From: Planctomycetaceae bacterium
Lineage (GTDB): Bacteria; Planctomycetota; Planctomycetia; Planctomycetales; Planctomycetaceae
Length of the DNA stretch: 39,878 nt
Direction: 5' to 3'
Assembly: GCA_002726205.1 (NCBI GenBank)
Contig: PBSL01000024.1
Coordinates: 1 to 39,878, forward strand
Notes under the pieces: model-generated
What the model was told of the DNA's origin: nothing
Seen by the model: only the letters and a program-made list of their open reading frames with translations
Database searches by the model: none
Program-made: the position numbers and the translations under genes
Shown: positions 15,368 through 23,729 of the stretch, piece by piece
How the letters are laid out: every line of letters begins with the position of its first letter
Numbering within the stretch: position 1 is the first letter of the stretch

Positions 15368-18298
15368 ATGGATGGCATGCTCTGGGAAATTGAAGTCCAA
15401 CCCGCCCCCCGGGAAATCGATCGCGAAGCGGCCCGCGTCCTGGCCGCCAGCCGTGACCTGGGGATCACGACGGTCCGCGATATCCGTGCTGCCCGCAGTT
15501 TCCTGATCGAAACCGATGCCGCCGCGGAACAGGTCGCCGAGGCCGCCAGGGCCTTGCTGGTCGATCCGATCGTCGAGGAACACGCGATCCGCTCGCTGGG
15601 GAGCCCACCCGCTACGACAGGGTCGACCGACCAGGACCGACTGCTCAACGTCCTGTTCAAACCGGGAGTCACTGACAACGTCGCTAACAGCACACAAAAG
15701 GCGTTGGGCGAACTGGGATTGGACGTCGCCGCGGTCGCCACCTGTCGCAAGTACCGGGTGAACGTCGATGTCGATGTGGCCGACCTGGCCCGACTGGCCG
15801 AACGGGTGCTCTCCAACGAGGCTATCGAACACGTCGTCGAGGGTCCCCTGGCGATGGCCTCGATCGGCCTGGGCAGTGAATACCGGTTCAACCTGGAAAC
15901 GGTGCCGCTGAGACAGATGGACGACGAGGCTTTGTTGCGGCAAAGCCGTGAAGGACAGTTGTACCTCTCGCTGGAGGAAATGCAGACGATCCGCGATCAC
16001 TTCGCATCGCTTGATCGTGACCCGACCGATATCGAATTGGAAACCGTGGCACAGACCTGGAGTGAACACTGTTCCCATAAAACGCTGGCCGGTCGGATTC
16101 ACTATCGCGATGAATCGATCGATCGCCACTTCGAGAACATGTTGCGGGAGACGATCTTTGACGCGACGGCCTCGATTCGTGAAAAGCTGGGCGAGGCCGA
16201 CTGGTGCGTCAGTGTCTTCCGGGACAACGCCGGGGTGGTCACCTTCCACGACACGCTGGACGTCTGTTTCAAGGTCGAGACCCACAATCATCCCTCGGCA
16301 CTTGAACCTTACGGGGGCGCGAACACCGGAATCGGTGGCGTGATCCGTGATCCGCTGGGAACAGGACTGGGTGCGCGGCCGATCTGCAACACCGACGTTT
16401 TCTGCTTCGCTCCCCCCACGACCCCCGTCGAAGAACTGCCGCCCGGCGTCCTGCACCCCCGGGTGGTCACCCGGGGCGTCGTCTCCGGAGTCCGGGACTA
16501 CGGCAACCGCATGGGGATTCCCACCGTCAACGGGGCCATCTGTTTCGACCAACGCTACCTGGGCAATCCGCTGGTTTTCTGCGGCAACGTGGCGATGATC
16601 CCCATCGGACTCTCCGAGAAAGCGGCGCGACCAGGCGATCTGGTGGTTGCCGTCGGCGGCCGCACCGGTCGAGACGGCATCCACGGGGCCACCTTCTCGT
16701 CAGCGGAACTGACCGACGAAAGCGAGGAACTCTCGGGAGGCGCGGTGCAGATCGGCAACGCGATCACCGAGAAAATGGTCGTCGATGTCATTCTCGAGGC
16801 CCGCGACCGGAAACTCTATACCGCCATCACCGACTGTGGAGCCGGCGGCTTCAGCAGTGCCGTGGGTGAAATGGGCGAGGAATTGGGCGTCGAGGTCTGG
16901 TTGGATCGGGCACCGTTGAAATACGAGGGACTCTCCTACACCGAGATCTGGATTTCCGAGGCCCAGGAACGGATGGTCCTCGCCGTGCCACCCCAGCACT
17001 GGGAAGAATTCGAGGCGTTGTCCGCGTCCGAGGGTGTCGAGGCCGCGGTGATCGGCGAGTTCCAGGACACCGGCCGGCTCGTTCTGAAATACAACGATGT
17101 CCAGGTCGCCGACCTCGCGATGCAGTTCCTGCACGACGGCCGCCCCCCGGTCATCCGAGAAGCCGTCTACACACCACCGCGGTCACGGCCAATGCAATTG
17201 CCGGCCAAGGATCGCTGGGACGACGACCTGCGGGCCATCCTGGGTTCACTGAACGTCTGCAGCAAGGAATGGGTCATTCGGCAGTACGACCACGAGGTCC
17301 AGGCCGGAAGTGTCTTGAAGCCGCTCGTCGGCGCCGCCGACGATGGACCATCCGACGCCGCCGTCGTTCGGCCGGACCTGTCGTCCTCGCGGGGCCTGGT
17401 CGTCTCCTGTGGAATCAATCCTCATTACGGCGATCATGACCCCTACTGGATGGCGATCGCGGCCATCGACGAGGCCCTGCGAAACTGTGTCGCGACCGGT
17501 GCTGATCCGTCGAAAATCGCGATCCTCGACAATTTCTGCTGGGGAAACACCGATCGTCCCGAGACGCTGGGCAGCCTGGTTCGTGCAGCCCTGGGATGCC
17601 ATGACGCCGCCTTGGCCTTCGCGACGCCGTTTATCAGCGGCAAGGACAGTCTCAACAACGAATTCGCCTGGGACGACGACGAGCACAACCGCCAGAGTGT
17701 CGCCATCCCCTCGACATTGCTGATCAGTGCACTCGGCCAGATCGATGACATCACCCAGGTCGTCTCGATGGACCTCAAGCAACCCGGCAGCTGCCTGTTG
17801 CTGGTCGGCGAGACACGCGACGAGATGGGTGGCAGCCACCTCGGGCTGGTCAACGACCTCGACGGCGGAGACGTGCCCCGGGTCGATCTCGAGACCGCAC
17901 CAGCCATTCTTGCCCGGCTGCACGCGTCAATTGTCGCGGGGACCGTCCTGAGTTGTCATGATCTGAGCGAGGGAGGCCTGGCGGTCGCGGCGGCCGAGAT
18001 GGCCTTCGCCGGCCACTACGGAGCCTCGCTGGATCTCACCGAACTGGCCGCGAGCAGCCAGCTTGCCGATCCGGCCGTACTGCTGTTCTCGGAAAGTCCC
18101 ACGCGATTTCTGGTCGAGGTGGATCCCGCGGCCACGGCCGCGTTCCTGGACACGATGGCCGGTCAACCGGTTGTCGTGGTCGGATCGACCGACAGCGGTG
18201 ATCGACTCCAGGTCACCGCCGGCGACGGCCGGACACTCGTCGATGCCGACCTCGGAGACCTCAAGGCATGCTGGCAGGCCCCGCTGCAGTGGGACTGA
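15368..18298 (+). CDS. purL: Phosphoribosylformylglycinamidine synthase, PurS-dimer/PurL fusion without glutaminase
   Basis: 976 residues. This enzyme makes FGAM from FGAR, ATP and ammonia, the fourth step of purine synthesis. The N-terminus holds two PurS-like halves: about 5-75 ([18 protein letters not shown]) and about 95-165 ([20 protein letters not shown]). The catalytic core follows: TWSEHCSHK (230-238), [20 protein letters not shown] (302-321), then the second AIR-synthase-like half with [18 protein letters not shown] and SCHDLSEGG. The chain ends at [10 protein letters not shown], where full-length PurL enzymes such as that of E. coli continue into the glutaminase domain. Ammonia must therefore come from a separate PurQ, which is not in this window. 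Start at 15368; an in-frame ATG three codons later is equally possible. Family certain; architecture inferred from visible motifs. Confidence 0.95.
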   Translation: MDGMLWEIEVQPAPREIDREAARVLAASRDLGITTVRDIRAARSFLIETDAAAEQVAEAARALLVDPIVEEHAIRSLGSPPATTGSTDQDRLLNVLFKPGVTDNVANSTQKALGELGLDVAAVATCRKYRVNVDVDVADLARLAERVLSNEAIEHVVEGPLAMASIGLGSEYRFNLETVPLRQMDDEALLRQSREGQLYLSLEEMQTIRDHFASLDRDPTDIELETVAQTWSEHCSHKTLAGRIHYRDESIDRHFENMLRETIFDATASIREKLGEADWCVSVFRDNAGVVTFHDTLDVCFKVETHNHPSALEPYGGANTGIGGVIRDPLGTGLGARPICNTDVFCFAPPTTPVEELPPGVLHPRVVTRGVVSGVRDYGNRMGIPTVNGAICFDQRYLGNPLVFCGNVAMIPIGLSEKAARPGDLVVAVGGRTGRDGIHGATFSSAELTDESEELSGGAVQIGNAITEKMVVDVILEARDRKLYTAITDCGAGGFSSAVGEMGEELGVEVWLDRAPLKYEGLSYTEIWISEAQERMVLAVPPQHWEEFEALSASEGVEAAVIGEFQDTGRLVLKYNDVQVADLAMQFLHDGRPPVIREAVYTPPRSRPMQLPAKDRWDDDLRAILGSLNVCSKEWVIRQYDHEVQAGSVLKPLVGAADDGPSDAAVVRPDLSSSRGLVVSCGINPHYGDHDPYWMAIAAIDEALRNCVATGADPSKIAILDNFCWGNTDRPETLGSLVRAALGCHDAALAFATPFISGKDSLNNEFAWDDDEHNRQSVAIPSTLLISALGQIDDITQVVSMDLKQPGSCLLLVGETRDEMGGSHLGLVNDLDGGDVPRVDLETAPAILARLHASIVAGTVLSCHDLSEGGLAVAAAEMAFAGHYGASLDLTELAASSQLADPAVLLFSESPTRFLVEVDPAATAAFLDTMAGQPVVVVGSTDSGDRLQVTAGDGRTLVDADLGDLKACWQAPLQWD

Positions 18299-18312
18299 CC
18301 GCAAGCCCTCGG

Positions 18313-18570
18313 TCAGGAATCCTCGTCGGAAGTTTCCTTGCCGGGTCGCTCCCCGCGGGACGAAACAATGCCGACCAGGACCAGCAGCAGGGCCGCATCA
18401 ACCAGCACGGCCAGCAGCGCGGCCAGCGAGATCACCCGCATGACGGTCGCAGCCGACTTGTCGTCAACGGCCGAGAGCACGCTTGCCAGCCCGGCAGCCA
18501 TCAGCATCGTCGCCAGGAAGATCCCACCCAGCCCCAGGCAACGCCGGATGGCTCGTTGCAGCCCACACAT
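18313..18570 (-). CDS. Small two-span membrane protein (85 aa)
   Basis: An 85-residue protein with two hydrophobic segments (about 13-33 and 45-69) separated by a short charged loop (VDDKSAATVMR), and an acidic hydrophilic C-terminus. A strong ribosome site (GGGAAGGGAG) lies just upstream of the ATG at 18570, which argues that this short frame is real. It converges on purL with 14 bases between the stops and is divergent from the Gfo/Idh gene. No family is recognised; it could be a small accessory membrane protein. Confidence 0.65.
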   Translation of the reverse strand: MCGLQRAIRRCLGLGGIFLATMLMAAGLASVLSAVDDKSAATVMRVISLAALLAVLVDAALLLVLVGIVSSRGERPGKETSDEDS

Positions 18571-18620
18571 GTTCTCGACTCCCTTCCCCTGTCATCGGTC
18601 CCGGTAGCCGGACCTGGACT

Positions 18621-18642
18621 CATCGCCGATCTCTCGGCGATG
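18621..18642. promoter_or_regulatory. 9-bp perfect inverted repeat with 4-base loop in a divergent gap
   Basis: CATCGCCGA and TCGGCGATG are exact reverse complements separated by TCTC. The repeat lies between the small membrane-protein gene and the Gfo/Idh gene, which point away from each other, so it is not at the end of either message. That position favours an operator or a 5'-leader hairpin over a terminator. TGTAAT overlaps its right end. Confidence 0.4.
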
Positions 18643-18730
18643 TAATGTCACAACACACCTGCGGGGTGTCAATAGCCGCCTGGACGATCGCCACTGGCGA
18701 CGGCCAATACGGCGTTGCTACACTGGAGAG

Positions 18731-20026
18731 ATGTCCAGCACGATCTCACCCACTCCCGGTGATCTGAGTCGCCGCGACTTTCTCGGTCGCAGTGCCAAGA
18801 ACGCCGCCGGCGTCGCGGCGGGCATGGTGGTGTTGGCGCCTTCCCGGGTCTCAAGTTCACCCAACGAGCGAGTGGCCGTCGGTGTTATCGGCGTCCACCG
18901 TCGCGGCCGCGAACTGGCCGGCGCGCTGGCCTCCCGCAGCGATGTCGATGTCCCGCTGCTGTGTGATGTTGATCCGGTTGTCCTGGGCCGGGCCGGCGAC
19001 ACAATCAGCGAGGTCCAGGGCTTTGCACCCGAACACGTCGTGGACTTTCGTCGAATGCTGGATCGGGTCGACCTGGATGCGGTCGTCGTGGCAACACCTG
19101 ATCACTGGCACGCGACGATGGTCGAACTGGCCTGCCAGGCCGGCAAGGACGTCTACGTGGAATCCCCGGTCTCGCGGACGATCGGCGAGGCCCACCGGAT
19201 GGTCGAGACGGCTGCGACAACCGGACGGGTGATCCAGTGCGGTCTGCAGCAGCGAAGCGGTCGCCATTTCCAGGAAGCCATCGCGCTGTTGCATGCCGGG
19301 GGCATCGGCCGTGTGCGACTCGCCCGGGCCTGGACGGTCCATCGCGGCAAGTCGATCGGCGTCCGGCCAGAGAAGACGGCACCGGCCGGGGTCGACTACG
19401 CATCGTGGCTGGGTCCGGCGGGGGCCCGCCCGTTCCACCCGGCAAGATTTCACGACCACTGGCGCTGGTTCTGGGACTTCGGAGGCGGCGCCCTGGGACG
19501 TTTCGGCGTCCACACGCTGGATGTGGCACGTTGGGGCCTGGGACTGGGGCTGCCCACGCGGGTCTCGGCCAGTGGCGGAATCTACCATTTCGGTGACGAG
19601 CGACAGACTCCGGACACGCTTTGCGTGCAATACGACTATCCCGAAGCGACGCTCATGTGGGAACACCGGCTCTGGAGCACCCGGGGCCCGGAAGGCCGCA
19701 GTGCTGGCACGGCTTTCTACGGCGAACTGGGAACACTGGTCATCGATCGTGGAGGCTTCAAGGTCTATGATCGTCTCGAGTCACCCGGACGAGACGGTAG
19801 CCGGCTTGATGCTGAACACATCGCCGAGTTCATTGACTGCCTGCGGTCGCGAAGAACCCCCAATGCCGACATCACCACCGGTGCCACCAGCAGCACCCTG
19901 TGTCACCTCGGCAATGTCGCCTACCGCCTGAAACGTGAGGTCGACTGGGATCCACGGACCGGGGATTTTGGAGCCGACACCGAGGCGACTGCGCTGGCGG
20001 AGACCGGGCATGACGCCAGCGTATGA
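18731..20026 (+). CDS. Tat-exported Gfo/Idh/MocA-family protein lacking the catalytic Lys
   Basis: 431 residues. A Tat signal is plain: LSRRDFLGRSA (about 13-23), then a hydrophobic stretch ending near residue 43. The NAD(P)-binding domain starts with VAVGVIGVHRRGRE, an imperfect version of the usual GxGxxG. ATPDHWHATMVELACQAGKD matches the family closely. The next motif, normally VYVEKP, reads VYVESP (Ser145), so the lysine that serves in catalysis is absent. The C-terminal domain has GGGALGRFGVHTLDVARWGL with His261 and Asp264 kept. The enzyme is probably exported folded with cofactor, as in other planctomycete members. A TACACT -10-like element lies just before the ATG. The next gene overlaps its end by 17 bases. 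Substrate unknown; loss of normal dehydrogenase activity is inferred. Confidence 0.92.
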   Translation: MSSTISPTPGDLSRRDFLGRSAKNAAGVAAGMVVLAPSRVSSSPNERVAVGVIGVHRRGRELAGALASRSDVDVPLLCDVDPVVLGRAGDTISEVQGFAPEHVVDFRRMLDRVDLDAVVVATPDHWHATMVELACQAGKDVYVESPVSRTIGEAHRMVETAATTGRVIQCGLQQRSGRHFQEAIALLHAGGIGRVRLARAWTVHRGKSIGVRPEKTAPAGVDYASWLGPAGARPFHPARFHDHWRWFWDFGGGALGRFGVHTLDVARWGLGLGLPTRVSASGGIYHFGDERQTPDTLCVQYDYPEATLMWEHRLWSTRGPEGRSAGTAFYGELGTLVIDRGGFKVYDRLESPGRDGSRLDAEHIAEFIDCLRSRRTPNADITTGATSSTLCHLGNVAYRLKREVDWDPRTGDFGADTEATALAETGHDASV

Positions 20027-21632
20027 CTGTGTGATCATCGGCGGTGGTCACAATGGCCTGGTCTGTGCCAGTGACCTTGCCGCGGCCGGCTGGCGAATCC
20101 TGGTACTCGAGAGCCGTCACCTGGTCGGCGGCGCATGCGTGACCGAGGAACTCTGGCCCGGGTACCGGGTCTCGACGGCAAGCTACGTCGTCAGCCTGTT
20201 GTTGCCGGAGATCGAAGAGGATCTGCAACTGGCCCGGCATGGCTATCGCGTGCTGCCGCGAACCCCGTCGTCGTTCACGCCAACCGAGGACGGCCGCTTC
20301 CTGTTATTGGGCCCCGACGCCGAAGCAACGCGACGGGAAATCTCGAAGTTCTCCGAGGCCGATGCCCAGGCCTACCCACGATACGAGGCACTGCTCGAAC
20401 GGGTTGCCGAGCGGCTGGAGCCGGTTCTCTCGCGGACCGCCCCCGACATCCTGCCGCTGCCCAGGGCGTGGAGGTCCCGGGGACTGGGAAAACGGCTGCG
20501 TGACACGAAAACCACCTGGTCGCTGTACAAGGCCCTGAGCCGGCTGGAGGAAGATCTGCCCGAAGCGATCGAACTGCTGACCGGGGCAGCCCGCCCGATC
20601 CTGGACCGCTGGTTCGATTCGGATGTTCTCAAGAGCACGCTGGCCACCGATGCGATCATCGGCACCTTCCAGCCAATCTCGGCCCCGGGGACCGCCTACG
20701 TACTCCTACACCACGTGATGGGATCCTCCGGAGGAGCCCGCGGCGTGTGGGGCTACGTCGAGGGAGGCATGGGCGGACTCGCCGATGCACTGGCCGCCGC
20801 CGCCATCGAACGCGGCGTTGAGATCCGCACCGAGAGCCCGGTCGAACGGATCGAGGTCGAGGGTGACCGCGTGACGGGTGTCGTCGTCGGAGGCCAGCGG
20901 ATCGCCGCCCGTCGGGTTGCCAGCAGTCTCGATGCACACCAGACCTTCCGTCGGCTCCTGCCCGATGACACACTCCCGGAAGGATTTCAACGGGCTGTCG
21001 ACCGGATCGATTACTCCAGCGCCAGCGCCAAGATCAACCTCGCCGTCAGCGAACTTCCGGACTTCCTCTGCTGCCCGGGCCACGACAGCGTCGGGCCCCA
21101 GCACCGGGGCACGATCCACATCGGCACCGGCTGCGAGTACCTCGAATCGGCCTTCGACGACGCCAGGCAGGGGCGACTGTCATCTCGTCCCATCGTCGAA
21201 ATGACGATCCCGACCTCCGTCGACAGCACGCTCGCACCCCCCGGCCACCACATCCTCTCGCTGTTCGTGCAGTACGCCCCGTATCACCTCGCCGGGGGAG
21301 CGTGGGACGAGTCCACAAAACGGACGCTTTACGAACGTTGTCTGGCCGAAATCGCTCGCCATGCTCCCAACGTCCCGGACTCGATCCTGCACCACCAGAT
21401 CCTCTCGCCGGTCGACCTCGAACACACATTCGGCCTGACCGGCGGCAACATCTTCCAGGGCGCGATGCCGTTGCATCAACTGTTCAACCTCCGGCCGGTT
21501 GCCGGCTGGAGCGACTACCGCACCCCGGTTAACGGCCTGTACCTGTGCGGCAGTGCAGCCCACCCCGGTGGGGGCGTGATGGGGGCTTGCGGTCGTAACG
21601 CGGCCAGAGAAATGCAACGGGATGGCCGCTAG
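20010..21632 (+). CDS. FAD-dependent oxidoreductase, PYROXD2/phytoene-desaturase-like
   Basis: 540 residues. I start it at the ATG at 20010 (MTPAYDCVIIGGGHNGLVCA), which has GGCGGAG upstream; the frame is open earlier but upstream codons lie inside the preceding gene. The FAD-binding motif GGGHNG is at 11-16 with the ribose-binding Glu34 (LVLES), followed by LVGGACVTEELWPGYRVS, as in the PYROXD2 branch of the amine-oxidase/phytoene-desaturase superfamily. The C-terminus has GLYLCGSAAHPGGGVMGACG, the second FAD-contact region. The central region (about 220-260) contains PGTAYVLLHHVMGSSGGARG, also typical. It overlaps the Gfo/Idh gene by 17 bases, so the two are likely translationally coupled. 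No carotenoid genes are nearby, so a carotenoid role is not supported. The substrate is unknown. Confidence 0.9.
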   Translation: MTPAYDCVIIGGGHNGLVCASDLAAAGWRILVLESRHLVGGACVTEELWPGYRVSTASYVVSLLLPEIEEDLQLARHGYRVLPRTPSSFTPTEDGRFLLLGPDAEATRREISKFSEADAQAYPRYEALLERVAERLEPVLSRTAPDILPLPRAWRSRGLGKRLRDTKTTWSLYKALSRLEEDLPEAIELLTGAARPILDRWFDSDVLKSTLATDAIIGTFQPISAPGTAYVLLHHVMGSSGGARGVWGYVEGGMGGLADALAAAAIERGVEIRTESPVERIEVEGDRVTGVVVGGQRIAARRVASSLDAHQTFRRLLPDDTLPEGFQRAVDRIDYSSASAKINLAVSELPDFLCCPGHDSVGPQHRGTIHIGTGCEYLESAFDDARQGRLSSRPIVEMTIPTSVDSTLAPPGHHILSLFVQYAPYHLAGGAWDESTKRTLYERCLAEIARHAPNVPDSILHHQILSPVDLEHTFGLTGGNIFQGAMPLHQLFNLRPVAGWSDYRTPVNGLYLCGSAAHPGGGVMGACGRNAAREMQRDGR

Positions 21633-21643
21633 CCGGGTCGGAA

Positions 21644-21673
21644 TTGCCACAGACCAACCCGAGCAGATAGACT
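21644..21673 (+). promoter_or_regulatory. Sigma-70-type promoter for the hydroxyacid dehydrogenase gene
   Basis: TTGCCA (21644-21649) and TAGACT (21668-21673) are separated by 18 bases and match consensus at five and four of six positions. They lie just after the stop of the preceding gene in a 176-base gap, giving a leader of about 130 bases before the ATG at 21809. Confidence 0.4.
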
Positions 21674-21808
21674 GAAGTGGCCCCCGCGGCATGCAGGCCG
21701 CCCCACCGGGCCGGAACGTCTCCCCTCTTTTCCCGGGACGGACCGCAGGAGACGAATGGAGTCAAGGCCCGTTCCGATCGTCCCACCTTCCTCGTGAGAT
21801 TTCCTGCA

Positions 21809-22807
21809 ATGAGTTCCGAGAACAAATCCAAGATCTTCGTCGCCCGCAACATCCCCGACGCCGGCCTCGATCTCATCCGTGGTGCCTGCGATGCCGACAT
21901 CTGGCTCGAGCCACTGCCGCCGTCACGAGATGTCCTCCTCGAGGCCATCGCCGGTTGTGAGGGTGTGATCAGCCTGCTGACCGAACGCGTCGATTCCGAG
22001 TTTTTCGAGGCGGCCGGCCAACAGTTGAAGGTCGTCAGCAACTACGCCGTCGGGTTCAACAACATCGACGTTGCCGAGGCAACCCGACGGGGGATCCGCG
22101 TCGGCAACACGCCGGGCGTCTTGACCGACGCCACCGCCGACATGGCCTTCACGCTGCTGATCGCCACGGCGCGGCGGATTGTCGAGGCGGCCGATTATGT
22201 CCGCAACGGGGAATGGAAGACCTGGGAACCCCGTGGACACATCGGCATGGACCTCTGCAACAAGACGATCGGAATTGTCGGCATGGGCCGAATCGGCTTC
22301 GCGATGGCCAAGCGGTGCCGGGGAGGATGGGGCATGGATGTTCTCTACCATGACCAGTTCCAGAACGAGGACGCCGAAACCCAGCTCGCCGCCCGCCGCG
22401 TCGACCTGGACACGTTGCTGTCGGAATCGGATTTCGTGTCGGTCCACGTCGATCTCAATGAAACCACGACCGGGATGTTCGACGCCGGCGCATTCGAGCG
22501 GATGAAATCGACCGCGATCTTCATCAATTCCGCCCGCGGCCCGTTGCACGTCGGCCAGGACCTTTTCGACGCTCTGGCTTCCGGAAAGATCTTCGCCGCC
22601 GGACTGGACGTGACCGATCCGGAACCGATCCTCGACAACGACCCGCTGCTGTCGCTCCCCAACTGCCTGGTCGTCCCCCATATCGCCAGCGGAACGGTCT
22701 CCAGCCGCAACGGTATGGCCGAGATCGCCGCGAACAACCTGCTGGCCGGCCTTGCCGATCAGCCGCTCCCCTGCTGGGTCAACCCCGAGGTTGACGGCAG
22801 CCCGTAG
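21809..22807 (+). CDS. D-2-hydroxyacid dehydrogenase, glyoxylate/hydroxypyruvate reductase type
   Basis: 332 residues from the ATG at 21809 (MSSENKSKIFVARNIPDAGL); the frame is open further upstream but that part looks like leader. NAD(P) motif GIVGMGRIG is at 155-163. Catalytic residues are in place: Arg243 in INSARG, Glu272 in DPEP and His291 in PHIASGT. The stretch VGNTPGVLTDATADMAFTLL is characteristic of the glyoxylate/hydroxypyruvate reductase subgroup. It would reduce glyoxylate or hydroxypyruvate to glycolate or glycerate with NAD(P)H in the cytoplasm. The 34-base gap to the inositol-monophosphatase-family gene suggests co-transcription. Exact substrate preference is inferred only from the subgroup. 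Confidence 0.92.
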   Translation: MSSENKSKIFVARNIPDAGLDLIRGACDADIWLEPLPPSRDVLLEAIAGCEGVISLLTERVDSEFFEAAGQQLKVVSNYAVGFNNIDVAEATRRGIRVGNTPGVLTDATADMAFTLLIATARRIVEAADYVRNGEWKTWEPRGHIGMDLCNKTIGIVGMGRIGFAMAKRCRGGWGMDVLYHDQFQNEDAETQLAARRVDLDTLLSESDFVSVHVDLNETTTGMFDAGAFERMKSTAIFINSARGPLHVGQDLFDALASGKIFAAGLDVTDPEPILDNDPLLSLPNCLVVPHIASGTVSSRNGMAEIAANNLLAGLADQPLPCWVNPEVDGSP

Positions 22808-22840
22808 TCCACGCCCGGTTGCCGGAAAGAGAACATCACA

Positions 22841-23617
22841 ATGGAAACGGACTTCCTGGCCTCGGCTATCGAGGCAGCGCGGGTGGCAGGCGAGATCCTC
22901 TTGTCGTGGCGAGACCGGTTCACCGTCAGCGAGAAGAGTCGTTCGGACCTCGTCACCGAGGCCGACATCGCCAGTCAACAGGCGATTGCCGAGTTGTTGC
23001 AGCAACGACACCCGGGCCACGCGTTGCTGGGCGAGGAAGGACTGGAGGATCCGGGAGCGGGAACCGGCTACCGCTGGATCATCGATCCGCTCGACGGGAC
23101 GGGCAATTACGTCCACGGCGTCCCCTACTTCGCCGTCTCGATCGCATTGGAGCACCAGGGAAAACTCGTCGTCGGTGTCGTACTTGATCCGACTCACGAC
23201 GAGTTGTTCACCGCCGTTCGCGGCGAGGGGGCACGGTTGAACGACCGGCCCCTTGCCGTCTCATCGGATCGCGTTTCCGATCTCCGCGAGGCGCTGGTCG
23301 TGGCCAGCCTGCCGGTCGGGGTCGAATCGGCCGATCATCCCGCGATCGCTCGCTTTCTCCGAGTACTGACCTCATCGCAACACACACAACGAACCGGATC
23401 GGCGGCCATGAACCTTGCCTACGTCGCAGCCGGTCGACTCGATGCATTTTTCTCCAGCAGCCTGAAACCCTGGGACATGGCCGCGGGGGCGTTACTGGTG
23501 ACCGAGGCGGGTGGAAAAGTAACGGCCATGGGTGGGGAAGAATTCCATGTGGAAACTCCCGATCTGCTGGCCAGCAACGGCACTGCCGTGCACGCGCAAC
23601 TGTCACTGTTGTTGTAA
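22841..23617 (+). CDS. Inositol monophosphatase-family phosphatase
   Basis: 258 residues, the usual length. The metal-site motifs are complete: GEEG (64-67), DPLDGTGNYVHG (82-93) and WDMAAGALLVTEAGG (Asp212 in the first part). Family members are Mg2+-dependent, Li+-sensitive phosphatases acting on inositol 1-phosphate, on 3'(2'),5'-bisphosphate nucleotides (CysQ) or on fructose 1,6-bisphosphate. The signature here is closest to the SuhB/IMPase group, but the substrate cannot be fixed. It lies 33 bases after the hydroxyacid dehydrogenase gene, probably in one transcript. Confidence 0.93.
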   Translation: METDFLASAIEAARVAGEILLSWRDRFTVSEKSRSDLVTEADIASQQAIAELLQQRHPGHALLGEEGLEDPGAGTGYRWIIDPLDGTGNYVHGVPYFAVSIALEHQGKLVVGVVLDPTHDELFTAVRGEGARLNDRPLAVSSDRVSDLREALVVASLPVGVESADHPAIARFLRVLTSSQHTQRTGSAAMNLAYVAAGRLDAFFSSSLKPWDMAAGALLVTEAGGKVTAMGGEEFHVETPDLLASNGTAVHAQLSLLL

Positions 23618-23729
23618 TCCGACCCATCACTGGCTCAACGATCGAGCAATGGGCCAATCGACCGGTGCCGCCGGGTTTCCTGCTTTTCGACAGCACCGAG
23701 CACAGATACCATGGAGCCAGGTAGCTTTA

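Noticed and set aside
14387-16684. A 765-codon open frame on the minus strand opposite tyrA and purL
   Set aside because: It is the complement of two certain metabolic genes, with shadow-like composition and no family resemblance.
20010-21632. Carotenoid biosynthesis gene (phytoene desaturase)
   Set aside because: The superfamily fits, but the N-terminal motif is of the PYROXD2 branch and no crtB-type or other carotenoid gene is nearby.
23618-23729. A promoter in the gap before the first giant gene
   Set aside because: TACCAT lies close to the ATG, but the nearest -35-like hexamers are at poor spacing and match weakly, so I do not list it.
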